Below, in pieces: positions 63,845 through 64,000 of a DNA stretch of 64,000 bases; position 1 is the stretch's first letter; every line of letters starts with the position of its first letter. A model generated the notes under the pieces. The model saw only the letters and a program-made list of their open reading frames with translations. It had not been told where the DNA came from and made no database searches. A program made the position numbers and the translations under genes. The stretch is taken from positions 54,325-118,324 of the forward strand of contig SCNT01000012.1 in assembly GCA_005503165.1 (NCBI GenBank). Direction: 5' to 3'. This DNA is from Sphingomonadaceae bacterium 3R27E2-A (GTDB taxonomy: Bacteria > Pseudomonadota > Alphaproteobacteria > Sphingomonadales > Sphingomonadaceae).

Positions 63845-64000
63845 ATGGACCTGAACTGGACGCCCGAGGATAGCCTCTTTCGCGAACGCGTTCGCGACTG
63901 GCTGGCCGGCCATGTGCCGCCGGAGGCGCGGCCGTCGGGCACCGAAGCCGTCGCGTTCGATCGCGCCTGGCAGCGCGAACTTATGGCGGGCGGGTGGGCC
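63845..64000 (+). CDS. Acyl-CoA dehydrogenase, N-terminal part (runs off the window)
   Basis: An ATG at 63845 preceded by CGAGGAT opens a frame that is still open at the window end (52 codons): MDLNWTPEDSLFRERVRDWL and RAWQRELMAGGWA. This is the N-terminal helical start of acyl-CoA dehydrogenases (FAD-dependent alpha,beta-desaturation). It is divergent from the FadR-type regulator, with a 157-bp gap between them. Confidence 0.8.
   Translation, partial: MDLNWTPEDSLFRERVRDWLAGHVPPEARPSGTEAVAFDRAWQRELMAGGWA

Overview
The window is GC-rich alphaproteobacterial DNA. Its gene content (many TonB-dependent receptors, an aerobic cobalamin cluster, a luxI/luxR pair linked to a phytanoyl-CoA-dioxygenase-like gene, CusCBA copper efflux, tandem P450s) fits a sphingomonad such as Novosphingobium, Sphingopyxis or Sphingobium. 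The genus is an inference.

Layout. (1) 0-5.5 kb, minus strand: the start of a TonB receptor, an ECF sigma factor with no visible FecR, a quorum-sensing unit (luxR, luxI, 2OG dioxygenase, GntR regulator) and a frameshifted DUF2285 gene. (2) 5.6-12.5 kb, minus strand: a tightly overlapped copper/silver efflux operon (TolC-type outer membrane factor, CusB, CusA, CusF) preceded by two small exported Cys/Met-rich proteins. (3) 12.9-17.0 kb, plus strand: cobalamin riboswitch 1, a TonB receptor, a NiCoT cobalt/nickel permease and a small unknown protein. (4) 17.07-39.1 kb: cobalamin riboswitch 2 followed by cobW-N-G-H-I-J-(K)-L-E-M-B-A-F-O, bluB, a DUF1636 gene, cobT, an alpha-ribazole phosphatase and cobS. 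Most starts overlap the preceding stop. cobK lies inverted inside the operon. A converging cobC-cobD-cobQ unit and a divergent cobP complete the set. Together they encode the late-cobalt (aerobic) route from uroporphyrinogen III to adenosylcobalamin. The cobaltochelatase partners CobS/CobT and the reductase CobR were not found here. (5) 39.3-41.3 kb: a decayed ISL3 transposase abutting a GGDEF-EAL gene that has lost its 5' part. (6) 41.3-45.1 kb: a siderophore-type TonB receptor, a small unknown protein and a divergent PepSY protein, with a palindrome between them. (7) 45.2-51.3 kb: a mobile region holding a truncated IS110 transposase and a 4 kb island with a tyrosine integrase. The island is bounded by perfect 50-bp inverted copies of the 3' half of tRNA-Gly(GCC). 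Inside are a small two-gene unit and a truncated E1-like/DUF6527 operon. An outer-membrane-protein fragment and an integrase fragment lie just outside. (8) 51.8-64 kb: a catabolic-looking locus with a TonB receptor, two P450s, a CMD-family protein, two APH-type phosphotransferases, a nitroreductase, a 2-oxoacid dehydrogenase E1 alpha/beta with a free-standing lipoyl protein, a FadR-type regulator and the start of an acyl-CoA dehydrogenase.

Most noteworthy: a two-hairpin module conserved after both cobalamin aptamers; the inverted tRNA-Gly fragments around the integrase island with its ubiquitin-activation-like remnant; and the P450/phosphotransferase/2-oxoacid dehydrogenase locus, whose substrate is unknown.
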